A stretch of 64,000 bases of DNA from Candidatus Binatia bacterium (GTDB taxonomy: Bacteria > Desulfobacterota > Binatia > UBA12015): assembly GCA_029243485.1 (NCBI GenBank), contig JAQWRY010000088.1, positions 363,212-427,211 on the forward strand, in the 5' to 3' direction. Positions 26,028 to 34,404 of the stretch are shown here, in pieces. Every line of letters starts with the position of its first letter. Within the stretch, counting starts at the first letter, position 1. Below the pieces are notes generated by a model that searched no databases, was not told where the DNA came from, and was given only the letters and a program-made list of their open reading frames with translations. Position numbers and translations under genes: made by a program.

Positions 26028-27146
26028 TCAGGCGGCGCTGCGCGCGGCGTAGACTTCGCGCAGGCGTTCCAGAATGTGGATTGCGTCGATCTCAGGGCCG
26101 ACGCCGAAACCCGAGCTGTCCATCGAGATGCCACCGATGAAGTGGACCGGTGCCCGGCCTTCCACGGCGAGCCGGACATCCTGCACCATCTGCCCGGCGT
26201 TGTTCTCGAAGACGGCGATCGGCAGGCCGTGCTCGGCGACGTTGCGGAAGGTGTCGTAAGGAAAGGGGACGAGCGAGTAGGGGCGGACGAAGCCGATCTT
26301 CATGCCTTCGTCGCGGGCGAGCTTCGCGGCGTAGCGCGCGAACCTCGCCGGAACCCCAAACGCGCTCACGACGAGTTCGGCGTCGTCGAGCCACTCGGTC
26401 TCGACCCGGACTTCTTCGGCGGCGATCTGTTCGTGCCGCGTAACGGCGATGCGCATCGGTGCGGTTACGTCCGTGCGGGTCTGGCCATTCGGGAGGGTGG
26501 AGCCGTCGGGGGCTTCTCTGATGCGCATGCCGAGCGAGGTGAGAAGTCGCGGGGCTCGGCCGCGTGCGCCGTCGGTCGCCCAGTCCTTCTCGGGCAGTGG
26601 CCCGAGAGCATCTTCGGGGGGCTCGAAGGTCACGGTCTCCGACGTGTGACTCAGGATGAAGTCACCGAAGATCATCACGGGGTGGCGCCATTTCTCAGCG
26701 AGGTAGAACGCGCGGTAGGCGGACTCGACGGCCTCTTGGCCGGTGGACGGTGCGAGAACGATCGCCCGATTCGAGCCGTGCCCGCCGCCGCGGGTGCACA
26801 TGTTGTAGTCGCCCTGGCCGCGACCCATGTTGATGATCACGGCCGGGATCCGCCCGAGGACCATCTCGGAAAGGCTCTCTTGCATGAGGCTCATGCCGTT
26901 GGTCGTCGAGGCGATCATCGACCGAACGCCGGCGCCGGTCGCGCCCCAAACCATGTTGATGCCTTCGAGCTCGGACTCGACGTTCACGCACACGCCGTCG
27001 ACCTCGGGCATCCTCTTGGCCATGTACTCGAGGACCTCAGTGGACGGGGTCATCGGGTAGCCGCAATAGAACCGGCAACCGGCCCGCACGGCCGCTTCGG
27101 CGATTGCGTGTCCCCCTTCGAGAAACGCGCGCTTGGAATCGCTCAT
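26028..27146 (-). CDS. korA: 2-oxoacid:ferredoxin oxidoreductase, alpha subunit
   Basis: 372 residues; pyrophosphate-binding half of the enzyme fused to its transketolase C-terminal domain. Seen: FLEGGHAIAEAAVRAGCRFYCGYPMTPSTEVLEYMAKRMP, then VESELEGINMVWGATGAGVRSMIASTTNGMSLMQE, and PAVIINMGRGQGDYNMCTRGGGHGSNRAIVLAPSTGQE, all typical of KorA/VorB. The C-terminal domain reads ELVVSAFGVPARFARYAAKLARDEGMKIGFVRP. GAGGAGG precedes the ATG by about 7 bases. ATGA overlap with the ferredoxin gene upstream and 14 bases to korB. Confidence 0.9.
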   Translation of the reverse strand: MSDSKRAFLEGGHAIAEAAVRAGCRFYCGYPMTPSTEVLEYMAKRMPEVDGVCVNVESELEGINMVWGATGAGVRSMIASTTNGMSLMQESLSEMVLGRIPAVIINMGRGQGDYNMCTRGGGHGSNRAIVLAPSTGQEAVESAYRAFYLAEKWRHPVMIFGDFILSHTSETVTFEPPEDALGPLPEKDWATDGARGRAPRLLTSLGMRIREAPDGSTLPNGQTRTDVTAPMRIAVTRHEQIAAEEVRVETEWLDDAELVVSAFGVPARFARYAAKLARDEGMKIGFVRPYSLVPFPYDTFRNVAEHGLPIAVFENNAGQMVQDVRLAVEGRAPVHFIGGISMDSSGFGVGPEIDAIHILERLREVYAARSAA

Positions 27147-27385
27147 GCGGAAACCTCCTCTTGGGTGCCAGGACGTCCACGGTAGACCTCGAAGCAGTAG
27201 TCCGGGCAGATCTCGGCGCAGAGTTCGCAGCCGGTACACCCATCCTGCAGCTCCGGATAGCGGAACCCGATCTGGTTCACGGTCTTCGACATCACGAGAA
27301 CCTTGGGCGGGCACACCGGGATGCAAAGCTCGCAGCCTTTGCAGACATCGGTCAGAATGCGGACGGAGCCGACGGACTTGGCCAT
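27143..27385 (-). CDS. korD: Ferredoxin-like delta subunit of 2-oxoacid:ferredoxin oxidoreductase
   Basis: 80 residues carrying two 4Fe-4S motifs: CKGCELCIPVCPP near residue 15 and CTGCELCAEICPD near residue 50. This small subunit passes electrons from the thiamine-diphosphate site to external ferredoxin. The start ATG overlaps the gamma-subunit stop (TGATG), and its stop overlaps the alpha-subunit start (ATGA), so the subunits are translationally coupled. A longer open frame upstream is not needed; MAKSVGSVRILTDVCKGCELC is a normal family N-terminus. Confidence 0.9.
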   Translation of the reverse strand: MAKSVGSVRILTDVCKGCELCIPVCPPKVLVMSKTVNQIGFRYPELQDGCTGCELCAEICPDYCFEVYRGRPGTQEEVSA

Positions 27386-27957
27386 CAGTTTATCCAGGCC
27401 GGGTATCTGTCGGCGAGAGCCTGGGCGGCTTCGGCGCCCGCGGTCAGGCATCCGGCGTTGGTCGGAATTGTGTGGTGGCGGTACGGGGGCAAGAGCCCGG
27501 GCAGCGACTCGACCAGAGTGTCCACGGCGACGAGGCCGGTGAGTGTCGCAAACGCGCCAAGCGCGACCAGGCTCTGTCCCTGTGGGTTGTTCCGCTCGGC
27601 GGCGATGCCGGCGGCGTCGACACCGAACCACTCGCAGTCGGGCCGGCTCGGCGGCTCCGCGATGATGGATTGATTGTAGAGGATTGCGCTGCCGGGCCGG
27701 AGCTTGGCCTCGATCATCCCGAGTGCGGTCGGGTGCATCGCGATGGCCGCCCAGGCATGGGGTACCACCGGTGGCGCTTCCACCGGTCCGTCCGCGACCA
27801 CGACGGTGCACTCACTCGAGCCGCCGCGCATCGTCCCGGAGAACATGCTGAATTGCATCACCTCGCGTCCGGCCATCATTCCGGCCTGCGCGAGCATCTT
27901 GGCCGCGAGCTGAACGCCCTGGCCCCCGATCCCGGTCAGAAGAATCTCTCGATCCAT
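27385..27957 (-). CDS. korC: 2-oxoacid:ferredoxin oxidoreductase, gamma subunit
   Basis: 190 residues beginning MDREILLTGIGGQGVQLAAKMLAQAGMMAGREVMQFSMFSGTMRGG, the GxGGQG motif and following helix that define the gamma (catalytic-gamma domain) subunit. The later RGGSSECTVVV segment is equally typical. First gene of a gamma-delta-alpha-beta operon on the minus strand. The start ATG has a modest purine run (CGAGAA). The 222-base gap to the divergent ATP-grasp gene should hold its promoter, but I cannot point to a convincing -35/-10 pair. Confidence 0.88.
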   Translation of the reverse strand: MDREILLTGIGGQGVQLAAKMLAQAGMMAGREVMQFSMFSGTMRGGSSECTVVVADGPVEAPPVVPHAWAAIAMHPTALGMIEAKLRPGSAILYNQSIIAEPPSRPDCEWFGVDAAGIAAERNNPQGQSLVALGAFATLTGLVAVDTLVESLPGLLPPYRHHTIPTNAGCLTAGAEAAQALADRYPAWIN

Positions 27958-28179
27958 TTCTCGATTACCCGTCCTCGGCGGGGTGGAGCGTCCGCCGAAC
28001 GTCTCGACGCACCGCTTCGCGCCGTCAGACCTGCTTGCACAGGCTCTGCGACCCTCGTATACCGGATTTCCACAACGTCGAGCAGTGCGTGCAGTGTGCC
28101 CTCGGGCACATTTAGGACGCTTTCCGGCTCGGCTCACTCCCATTTCCAGTCTACTGCCTCCCCGAGAAGAAACGTCCGA

Positions 28180-29136
28180 ATGAGTCAGGATTCGCTCCCT
28201 ACCGTATTGCTGCCCGGCGGCGGCGGCGACGCGGCGATCGGTGCCATGCGATCGCTTCGGCGCGCAGGCTTCGAAGGTCGCATCGTTTCGACCGACGCCA
28301 ACCCACTGTCGACTGGTCTCTTCCTGGCGGACGCACAGCATGTACTGCCGCCGATCTCCGACAGCACCTTCTTCGAGCGCGCGCTCGAAGTGATCGAGAA
28401 GGAGAAGATCGACGTGATCTTCCCCACCTCGGGCTTCGACACGCTGATCTACAGCCAGAAGAAGAAGGAACTGCAGGAGCGTGGCGTCGTCGTCGCGATG
28501 AGCGATTGGCCGGCCGTGGAGTCGTGCGTCGACAAGTGGGCGTTTTACGAGAAGACCCGCGATCGCTTCCCGATGCCGAACACGACCATGAAACCGGCCG
28601 AGCAGACCGAGTTCCCGTGTTTCGTGAAGCCAGTGCGGGGCAAGGGCGCCCGAGGCATCGCGATGTGCAAGGACGCAGACGAGCTCGCCTACCAGGTCTC
28701 GCAGCGCGATGATCTCATCATCTCGGACTACCTGCCGGGAGAGGAGTACACGATCGATTGCCTGTCCGACCTGAACGGCAAGCCGCTCGTGGCGGTTCCG
28801 CGTGAGCGCATCGCCGTCAAAGAGGGAATCTGTGTCAAAGGTCGCGTCGTTCGCGACCCGGAGATGGAGAAGGCCTGTTCCGATCTGGCGGCTTTCTTGG
28901 GCCTCCAGGGGCCGTCGTGCATTCAGATGAAGCGCGCCGCCGATGGGAAGATGCGCTTCCTCGAGGTCAATCCCCGCATGGGTGGTGCGACGATCTTCGC
29001 GACGCTCGCCGGGGTGAACATCGCCTGGCTGCTGCTCGAACTAGCGCAGGGGCGCGAGGTCGAGATCAAGCCGTTCCGCGAGATCACCATACTGCGCCAC
29101 TACGAAGAGGTGGTCGTGGAAGAGAAAACGAAATGA
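28180..29136 (+). CDS. ATP-grasp family protein, CarB-like
   Basis: 318 residues. An N-terminal Rossmann-like part (TVLLPGGGGDAAIGAMRSLRRAGFEGRIVSTDANP) precedes an ATP-grasp domain: FPCFVKPVRGKGARGIAMCKDADEL, DDLIISDYLPGEEYTIDCLSDLNGKPLVAVPRER, and MRFLEVNPRMGGATIFATLAGVNIAWLLLELAQG, which holds the metal-binding E-x-N-P-R. Stand-alone CarB-like ATP-grasp proteins ligate carboxylates to amines in cell-surface sugar or peptide metabolism. The PIG-L deacetylase gene starts 10 bases downstream, hinting at joint modification of an N-acetyl sugar or similar metabolite; substrate unknown. Confidence 0.8.
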   Translation: MSQDSLPTVLLPGGGGDAAIGAMRSLRRAGFEGRIVSTDANPLSTGLFLADAQHVLPPISDSTFFERALEVIEKEKIDVIFPTSGFDTLIYSQKKKELQERGVVVAMSDWPAVESCVDKWAFYEKTRDRFPMPNTTMKPAEQTEFPCFVKPVRGKGARGIAMCKDADELAYQVSQRDDLIISDYLPGEEYTIDCLSDLNGKPLVAVPRERIAVKEGICVKGRVVRDPEMEKACSDLAAFLGLQGPSCIQMKRAADGKMRFLEVNPRMGGATIFATLAGVNIAWLLLELAQGREVEIKPFREITILRHYEEVVVEEKTK

Positions 29137-29146
29137 GGAGTCTGAG

Positions 29147-29773
29147 ATGAACGTGCTGGTTTTTGGAGCGCATCCCGACGATCTCGAGATCGGAATGGGC
29201 GGAACCATCGCCAAACACGTCGAAGCGGGCGACGAAGTCGTCATGGTCGTCGGGACGGTTCCTTCCCAGGCCGCGCGGCGCAAGGAAGAGGCGCGCAAGG
29301 GGGCGAAAGTCCTGGGCGGCAATCTGCGCTTTCTCGAAGTCGAGTCGGACGAATTCGAGTATAACCGCCGTCTGGTGGGCCAGATCGATCGGCTTCTGAA
29401 GGAGATCGACCCGGAGCTGATCTACACCCACTGGGATCAGGATTCGCACCAGGACCACAACAATCTGTCGCGGGGCGTCATGTCCGCTACGCGCAAGAAT
29501 CGCTGTTCGGTGCTGATGTACGAGCAGACGATCCCCGGCGGGATCGTACCAGGTGGCTTCAAAGCGCAGTCGTTCGTCGACGTTTCGGCGCACATCGATC
29601 GCAAGATCGAGAGCATCCAGGCCCACGAGTCTCAGCACGAGATCAACGGTGATCTCTGGCTCCAGGGCGTGCGTGGCCGCGCGAGCTACCGAGGCTTCCA
29701 GATCAACGTCGCCTACGCCGAGGCTTTCGAGATCATCAAAGAGATCGAAACGAACTTCCGGTATCGATCGTAG
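29147..29773 (+). CDS. PIG-L/LmbE family deacetylase
   Basis: 208 residues. MNVLVFGAHPDDLEIGMGGTIAKHVEAGDEV holds the zinc-binding AHPDDLE motif with Asp general base; YTHWDQDSHQDHNNLSRGVMSATR supplies the distal H-x-D-H zinc ligand. Members remove acetyl groups from N-acetylglucosamine-type or mycothiol/bacillithiol precursors. AGGAG lies 8 bases before the ATG. It is the second gene of a pair with the CarB-like ATP-grasp protein. A C-terminal region EAFEIIKEIETNFRYRS is family-typical. Confidence 0.9.
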   Translation: MNVLVFGAHPDDLEIGMGGTIAKHVEAGDEVVMVVGTVPSQAARRKEEARKGAKVLGGNLRFLEVESDEFEYNRRLVGQIDRLLKEIDPELIYTHWDQDSHQDHNNLSRGVMSATRKNRCSVLMYEQTIPGGIVPGGFKAQSFVDVSAHIDRKIESIQAHESQHEINGDLWLQGVRGRASYRGFQINVAYAEAFEIIKEIETNFRYRS

Positions 29774-29827
29774 AGAGAGACCCACGAGTTCGCTTGTCGC
29801 AGCTTGGGCCGTCAGTAGAATGTGTCG

Positions 29828-30559
29828 ATGGGCACCATGGACACGCGGCCGGCTGTCGATCTCCCGCTCAGGGGGCAGGTCCGCTCGGCGCGCAAGCTCC
29901 AGGCGGGGCTTCGCCGCCTGGGCTGGCCCGACGACTGCATCGAAGAGCTGCTCGACTCCGCCCGCTCCTTGCGCTTCGAGCGCGGCCGCGTCCTCTACCG
30001 GGACGGAAGCAGCGCGACCGATCTCTACTGGATGCTCGAAGGCGTGGCGAAGCTGTCGGTGCCGGGGGCCCTCGGGAAGAGGGTCCTGGTCGCGCTCGCG
30101 AAGCCGGGTGCGCTGCTCGGCAGCCATCTCGTGGTCGGTGGAAAGCGGCTCGACGAGGCGGCGGCCTTGACGCCGTTGCATGCCGCTGCGATTCCGAACG
30201 CGAGGTTTCGCGAGATCACGGCGGGCCTGCCGGTTCCGGTCCTGCAAGAGATGACCCGCGTCACGCTCGACTATCTCGCCAAGACCTTCGCGCGGACCGT
30301 GAAGCTCCTCACACTCGACTTGCGGGGAAAGCTCGCGCTCGGACTGCTCGACGTCGCAGACGGGTTCGGCGTGATCGACGCGGACGGTCGGCTCTTGAAG
30401 ATCCGGCTTACGCACGAGGAACTCGCCGACCTGACCGGGGTTTCGCGAGCGCGCGTCACGAAAGCATTGCGTGAATTCGCGGAGCAGGGCCTCGTCGTGC
30501 GCCGCGGCCGCGACCTCGTGATCCGTGCGCCGGAGCTGCGCGAGGTGTGTGACCTATGA
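29828..30559 (+). CDS. Crp/Fnr family transcription regulator
   Basis: 243 residues. Residues 30-150 form a cyclic-nucleotide-binding-like jelly roll (LRFERGRVLYRDGSSATDLYWMLEGVAKLSV and KRVLVALAKPGALLGSHLV). A long dimer helix (EMTRVTLDYLAKTFARTVKLLTLDLRGKLALGLLDVAD) and a winged helix (IRLTHEELADLTGVSRARVTKALREFAEQGLVVRRGRDLVI) follow. The recognition helix TGVSRARVTKALREF matches the HTH_Crp type. No Fnr-type cysteine ligands are seen, so oxygen sensing by FeS is unlikely. Its stop overlaps the next start (ATGA). GTG 29822 is an alternative start. Confidence 0.85.
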   Translation: MGTMDTRPAVDLPLRGQVRSARKLQAGLRRLGWPDDCIEELLDSARSLRFERGRVLYRDGSSATDLYWMLEGVAKLSVPGALGKRVLVALAKPGALLGSHLVVGGKRLDEAAALTPLHAAAIPNARFREITAGLPVPVLQEMTRVTLDYLAKTFARTVKLLTLDLRGKLALGLLDVADGFGVIDADGRLLKIRLTHEELADLTGVSRARVTKALREFAEQGLVVRRGRDLVIRAPELREVCDL

Positions 30560-32892
30560 CTCGCCCGTTCCTCGTCGCGCTCGCCTTCGGCGTCTTGCTC
30601 GGCTCGTGTGCGCCGAAGCCGATGTACGTTCGCCCGTCCTCGGAGAGCGGCGTTGCCGCGACCGTCGACCCGTCGCGGGTGCATGCGGTTCTCATCAACG
30701 GAGGCGCGGGCAAGAGGATCAACTACCAGTCGCACGTGATTCACCTACGCCAGGTGCTCGAGATCCTCGAGTCGAGCGGCGTCCCGGCCGGCCAGGTCGC
30801 GGTCTTCGCGAGCGACGGATCGAATCCCGACCCGGACCTGGCAACGCGAGAACTCCGCGCCGAAGGCGACGACGGCTGGTTGCTCGACGGAACTCTGCTC
30901 GAGAGCCCGATCGGGCGACCGATGGAGTTCGTGAGTACGGAGATCGACGGCGTGTCGCTGCGCCCGGCGACCAAGGCTTCGCTCGCCGAGTGGTTCGCGT
31001 CCGAGGGCGAGGCGCTCGAGCCGGGGGATGTCGTCTTCTTGTACGTGACCGACCACGGCACGCCCGGCAGCGAAGAGGCGGGTCCGCGGGCAAATGCGAT
31101 TTCGCTTTGGGGCAAGCGCGAGAACCTCAACGTCGACGAGCTCGCCGATCTGATCGAAGGCCTGCCCACGGGCGTCCAGGTCGTCACGCTGATGTCGCAG
31201 TGCTTCTCCGGTGGGTTCGCGCAGCTTGCGTACGGCACGGGGGAGGCAACGCCCAACGGTCGCGTCTGTGGTTACTTCTCGACCACCGCCGATCGAGAAG
31301 CCTACGGTTGCTACGCGGAGAACCGCGGCGACCAGAACGTCGGCCACTCGATCCGCTTTCTGGAGGGTCTGGAGGGCAACGGCCGGATGGCCGATGCGCA
31401 CTTGTTCGCGGTCGTGAACGATCACACCCCGGATGTGCCTCTTCGCACCTCCGACGAGTACGTGCGCGAGCTCCTCGAGCACGCGGCCTGGGACGCAGAT
31501 CAGGACCCGGTCGAGTACGCCGATGCGCTCGTCGTCGAGGCGTGGGCTGATCCGGGGAGATACCAGCGGCAGATTCGGCTGGTCGATCGCATCGGCCGCA
31601 GCTTCGGATTCGCGAGCCCGCGGAGTCTTGCCGAAGTCGATGAGCGACTGGATCAGCTGCCCAAGGTTTCGGATCGTCTCGCGAAGCATACGGAAGCGTG
31701 GGTGGCCGCGCTCCGCGACCTCTCGCGCGCGAATGTGACGCGTTTTCTCGAGGACAACCCGGACTGGAAGGAACGTCTGGCCGTCGACGAGCTCACTGGG
31801 CTCGAGGCGCAAGACGCCCGCGCTCTCGGCAGTGACCTAGTCGCTGAGCTCGGGCCCGCGACGCGGCGGGACCGCGCGACGTACCGCCGGTTGCACGGGC
31901 TCCGAGAGCGGGCCGACACGGCGAGCGGAGCCTCCTATCGCATGGACGTTCGCGAGGCGGCGCTGCTTCGCATGCAAACGGTGCTGATCGACGTCGCAGG
32001 GGAGGTGTACCTGCAGGCACGTGCGAGCCGCTCCGAGAGAGAGGCCTTCGAGGCGCTGCGCGCTTGCGAGGATCTCGCCTTGCCGCTCGCCGAAGCGGAG
32101 CCGCTGAGCGATCGCGAGCCGTTTCCCCCGTACAGCGAAGATCTAGAAGTTGCGCGCACGGTTCTTCCCGCGTGGATGGGAATCCAGTTCAAGCAGGCCG
32201 TCCCCGCCCTTCGGAAGGAACACGATCTCACGGACGGGGCCGTGACCGTTCAGAAGGTCTACCCGGATTCCCCGGCCGAGGCGGCCGGGATCGAGCCTGG
32301 CGATGTGATCCTCGGACCGCCCGGCCGCCACTTTGCCGAGCCGCGCCAGATCCGCGAATGGACCATGCTCTCGAAGGTCGACGTGCCCCGGCGGCTCGAC
32401 ATCCTGCGTGGGGACGACCGGATTCAGAGGACGTTGGTTCCCGGTGCCCATCCCGGGAGCTTCCCGGAGCTGCCGGCGCCGCCCGGAGCGGGTGATCCTG
32501 CGCCGCCGCTACGGTTGTCGGCCTATCGTGCCGATGCTCCGACCTCCTTGTCGGGTAACGGGCCTCATCTTCTCTTTTTCTGGGCGACCTGGTGCGTACC
32601 GTGCAAGGCGGCCGTCCCGGAGGTCCTGGCCTACAGCGAGGCCACCGGTGTACCCATTATCGCCATCACGGATGAGACGGAGGCACAGCTCGATCCGTTT
32701 TTTGAACAGTACGAAGAGCCGTTCCCGGAGGCGGTCGCGATGGATCAGAATCGCGCGACTTCCCTGGCGTACGGCGTCAGCGGCACGCCGACCTTCGTGC
32801 TCGTCGGAGAGGACGGAATCGTCCGTAGTGCTTCGACGGGATACAACCGAAAGAAGGGTCTGGCGATCGGTGGTTGGAAGTGGAGGGGCTGA
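30556..32892 (+). CDS. Legumain-like (C13) peptidase-PDZ-thioredoxin fusion lipoprotein
   Basis: 778 residues. Lipobox LAFGVLLGSC at the start. Residues about 35-330 form a caspase-like peptidase: VHAVLINGGAGKRINYQSHV, then DVVFLYVTDHGTPG with His167 and VVTLMSQCFSGGFA with Cys216, the dyad spacing of peptidase clan CD (closest to the C13 T-D-H-G pattern). A helical middle (330-535) leads to a PDZ domain near 540-625 (VTVQKVYPDSPAEAAGIEPGDVILG). Residues 640-770 are TlpA-like thioredoxin with FWATWCVPCK (Cys680, Cys683) and VSGTPTFVLV. Likely an envelope-attached, redox-linked peptidase. I know no standard family with this order. Confidence 0.75.
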   Translation: MTRPFLVALAFGVLLGSCAPKPMYVRPSSESGVAATVDPSRVHAVLINGGAGKRINYQSHVIHLRQVLEILESSGVPAGQVAVFASDGSNPDPDLATRELRAEGDDGWLLDGTLLESPIGRPMEFVSTEIDGVSLRPATKASLAEWFASEGEALEPGDVVFLYVTDHGTPGSEEAGPRANAISLWGKRENLNVDELADLIEGLPTGVQVVTLMSQCFSGGFAQLAYGTGEATPNGRVCGYFSTTADREAYGCYAENRGDQNVGHSIRFLEGLEGNGRMADAHLFAVVNDHTPDVPLRTSDEYVRELLEHAAWDADQDPVEYADALVVEAWADPGRYQRQIRLVDRIGRSFGFASPRSLAEVDERLDQLPKVSDRLAKHTEAWVAALRDLSRANVTRFLEDNPDWKERLAVDELTGLEAQDARALGSDLVAELGPATRRDRATYRRLHGLRERADTASGASYRMDVREAALLRMQTVLIDVAGEVYLQARASRSEREAFEALRACEDLALPLAEAEPLSDREPFPPYSEDLEVARTVLPAWMGIQFKQAVPALRKEHDLTDGAVTVQKVYPDSPAEAAGIEPGDVILGPPGRHFAEPRQIREWTMLSKVDVPRRLDILRGDDRIQRTLVPGAHPGSFPELPAPPGAGDPAPPLRLSAYRADAPTSLSGNGPHLLFFWATWCVPCKAAVPEVLAYSEATGVPIIAITDETEAQLDPFFEQYEEPFPEAVAMDQNRATSLAYGVSGTPTFVLVGEDGIVRSASTGYNRKKGLAIGGWKWRG

Positions 32893-32913
32893 ACCCCTAT
32901 TACCCTTTGGGCG

Positions 32914-32930
32914 GGGTGGGTTACCCACCC
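32914..32930. terminator. Hairpin between lipoprotein and beta-helix genes
   Basis: Perfect 7-bp stem GGGTGGG / CCCACCC around a TTA loop, 22 bases after the preceding stop. There is no T-run after it, so it is at most a weak intrinsic terminator or an mRNA-end hairpin. Confidence 0.35.
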
Positions 32931-32973
32931 TGTAGTCCGGCTCGGGCCGCAATAGCAACGCAACGGAGGCTCA

Positions 32974-34389
32974 ATGCTTCGTCGAAGTAATCTCTTACTC
33001 ACGGCTCTCGCGTTGTTCGCGAGCGCGCTCACCGCGTCGGCGGGAACCTACAAAGTCAATACGACGGCGGACTCGCCGAGCGTGAGCCCGGGCGACGGGA
33101 AATGCGTGTCGAAGGCGGGTGGCTGTTCGCTGCGGGCCGCGGTGCAGGAGGCCAACGCCTCGGACGTCGGCTCGACGATCTCGGTCCCGTCGGGGACCTA
33201 CACACTGTCGATTGCCCCCGACGGCGAGAACTATGCACGTTCCGGAAGTCTGTACCTCGCCGGTGAGATCACCATCACCGGGCAGGACTTCCTCGACACG
33301 ATCATCGACGGCGGCGGGGTGGACCGCGTTTTCCAGATCGACAAAAGCTCCACGATCAACATCTCCGGCGTCACGATTCGCAACGGCGCCGCGAAGGGCG
33401 GCGACGGCGGCGGGATTCTCAACCGCGGAAGCCTGACGATGAGCGAATCCATCGTCACCGGGAACAAGGCCACGGCCGACCCGGGCCAGTCGAATGGCCG
33501 TGGGGGCGGACTTCACAACGAGGCGTCGGCGACGCTTAGGACGGTGACGTTCGACGGCAACCAGGCCGATGGCCGCGGTGGGGCGATCTACAACGCGACC
33601 ACGGGCGTCCTTGAGATGACGAACGGCCGCGTCACGTCGAATGCGTCCCTTACCGACGACGGGGGCGGCATCCTCAATGCAGGGAAGCTCACCCTGGCGA
33701 TCCTGCCGGTGCGAGAGAACCGAGGCTCAAACGGCGGTGGCATCGACAACGTCGAGGGCACGCTGTCCCTGTTCGACGTTCTCGTGGCCGACAATACCGC
33801 AGGGTCCAACGGCGGCGGGTTGCGAAACTCGGGTGCGGCAACGCTGACCAACGTGACGGTCGGGGCGAACCAGGCCGGCGTCTCCGGTGGTGGGATCGAC
33901 AACCGGGAGAAGGGAAAGCTCGTATTGAACAACGTGACCATTGCGCGCAATACCGCTGCCACGCAGTCCAAGGGAACCGGCGGTGGCATCGAGAACGCGA
34001 AGGGCGCGAGCGTTTCGGTCGGGAACAGCATTCTTGCCGCTAACAAGGTCGGCGCTGCGAAGTCGGATTGCGAAGGAGTGCTCGGGTCCCAGGGCTACAA
34101 CCTGGTCGGCACCCAGGCCGGCTGCATCCTGTCGGGCAACGCGACGGGCGACCTGCTCGACGTCGCGCCGGCGTTGGCCAGGCTCGCTACGAACGATGGT
34201 CCGACGCCGACCTATGCGTTCGGGGCGGATAGTCCCGCCGTCGACGCTGGGAACCCGGCGAAGCCCACCGGGAGTGACGGGTCTTGCGCCGAAGCGGATC
34301 AACGGGGCGTGGAGCGACCGCAGGCGGGGAGGCCAGGCGCTCCCGCACGGTGTGATATCGGAGCTTTCGAGCTGAAGCCCGGCACCTAG
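32974..34389 (+). CDS. CSLREA-domain beta-helix surface protein
   Basis: 471 residues. After a signal peptide (LLLTALALFASALTASAG) comes YKVNTTADSPSVSPGDGKCVSKAGGCSLRAAVQEANAS, the CSLREA signature. Then short repeated turns GGGIxN or GGG(L/I)xNxG (for example GGGILNRGSL, GGGLHNEAS, GGGIDNVEG, GGGLRNSG) form a right-handed parallel beta-helix to residue about 380. The C-terminus (VDAGNPAKPTGSDGSCAEADQRGVERP) is the usual polymorphic outer-membrane protein-like closing motif with DIGAFEL. Such proteins are exported and may be surface-displayed; no enzyme site is seen. AACGGAGG lies before the ATG. Confidence 0.85.
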   Translation: MLRRSNLLLTALALFASALTASAGTYKVNTTADSPSVSPGDGKCVSKAGGCSLRAAVQEANASDVGSTISVPSGTYTLSIAPDGENYARSGSLYLAGEITITGQDFLDTIIDGGGVDRVFQIDKSSTINISGVTIRNGAAKGGDGGGILNRGSLTMSESIVTGNKATADPGQSNGRGGGLHNEASATLRTVTFDGNQADGRGGAIYNATTGVLEMTNGRVTSNASLTDDGGGILNAGKLTLAILPVRENRGSNGGGIDNVEGTLSLFDVLVADNTAGSNGGGLRNSGAATLTNVTVGANQAGVSGGGIDNREKGKLVLNNVTIARNTAATQSKGTGGGIENAKGASVSVGNSILAANKVGAAKSDCEGVLGSQGYNLVGTQAGCILSGNATGDLLDVAPALARLATNDGPTPTYAFGADSPAVDAGNPAKPTGSDGSCAEADQRGVERPQAGRPGAPARCDIGAFELKPGT

Positions 34390-34404
34390 CCGGTTGCGAT
34401 TCTC

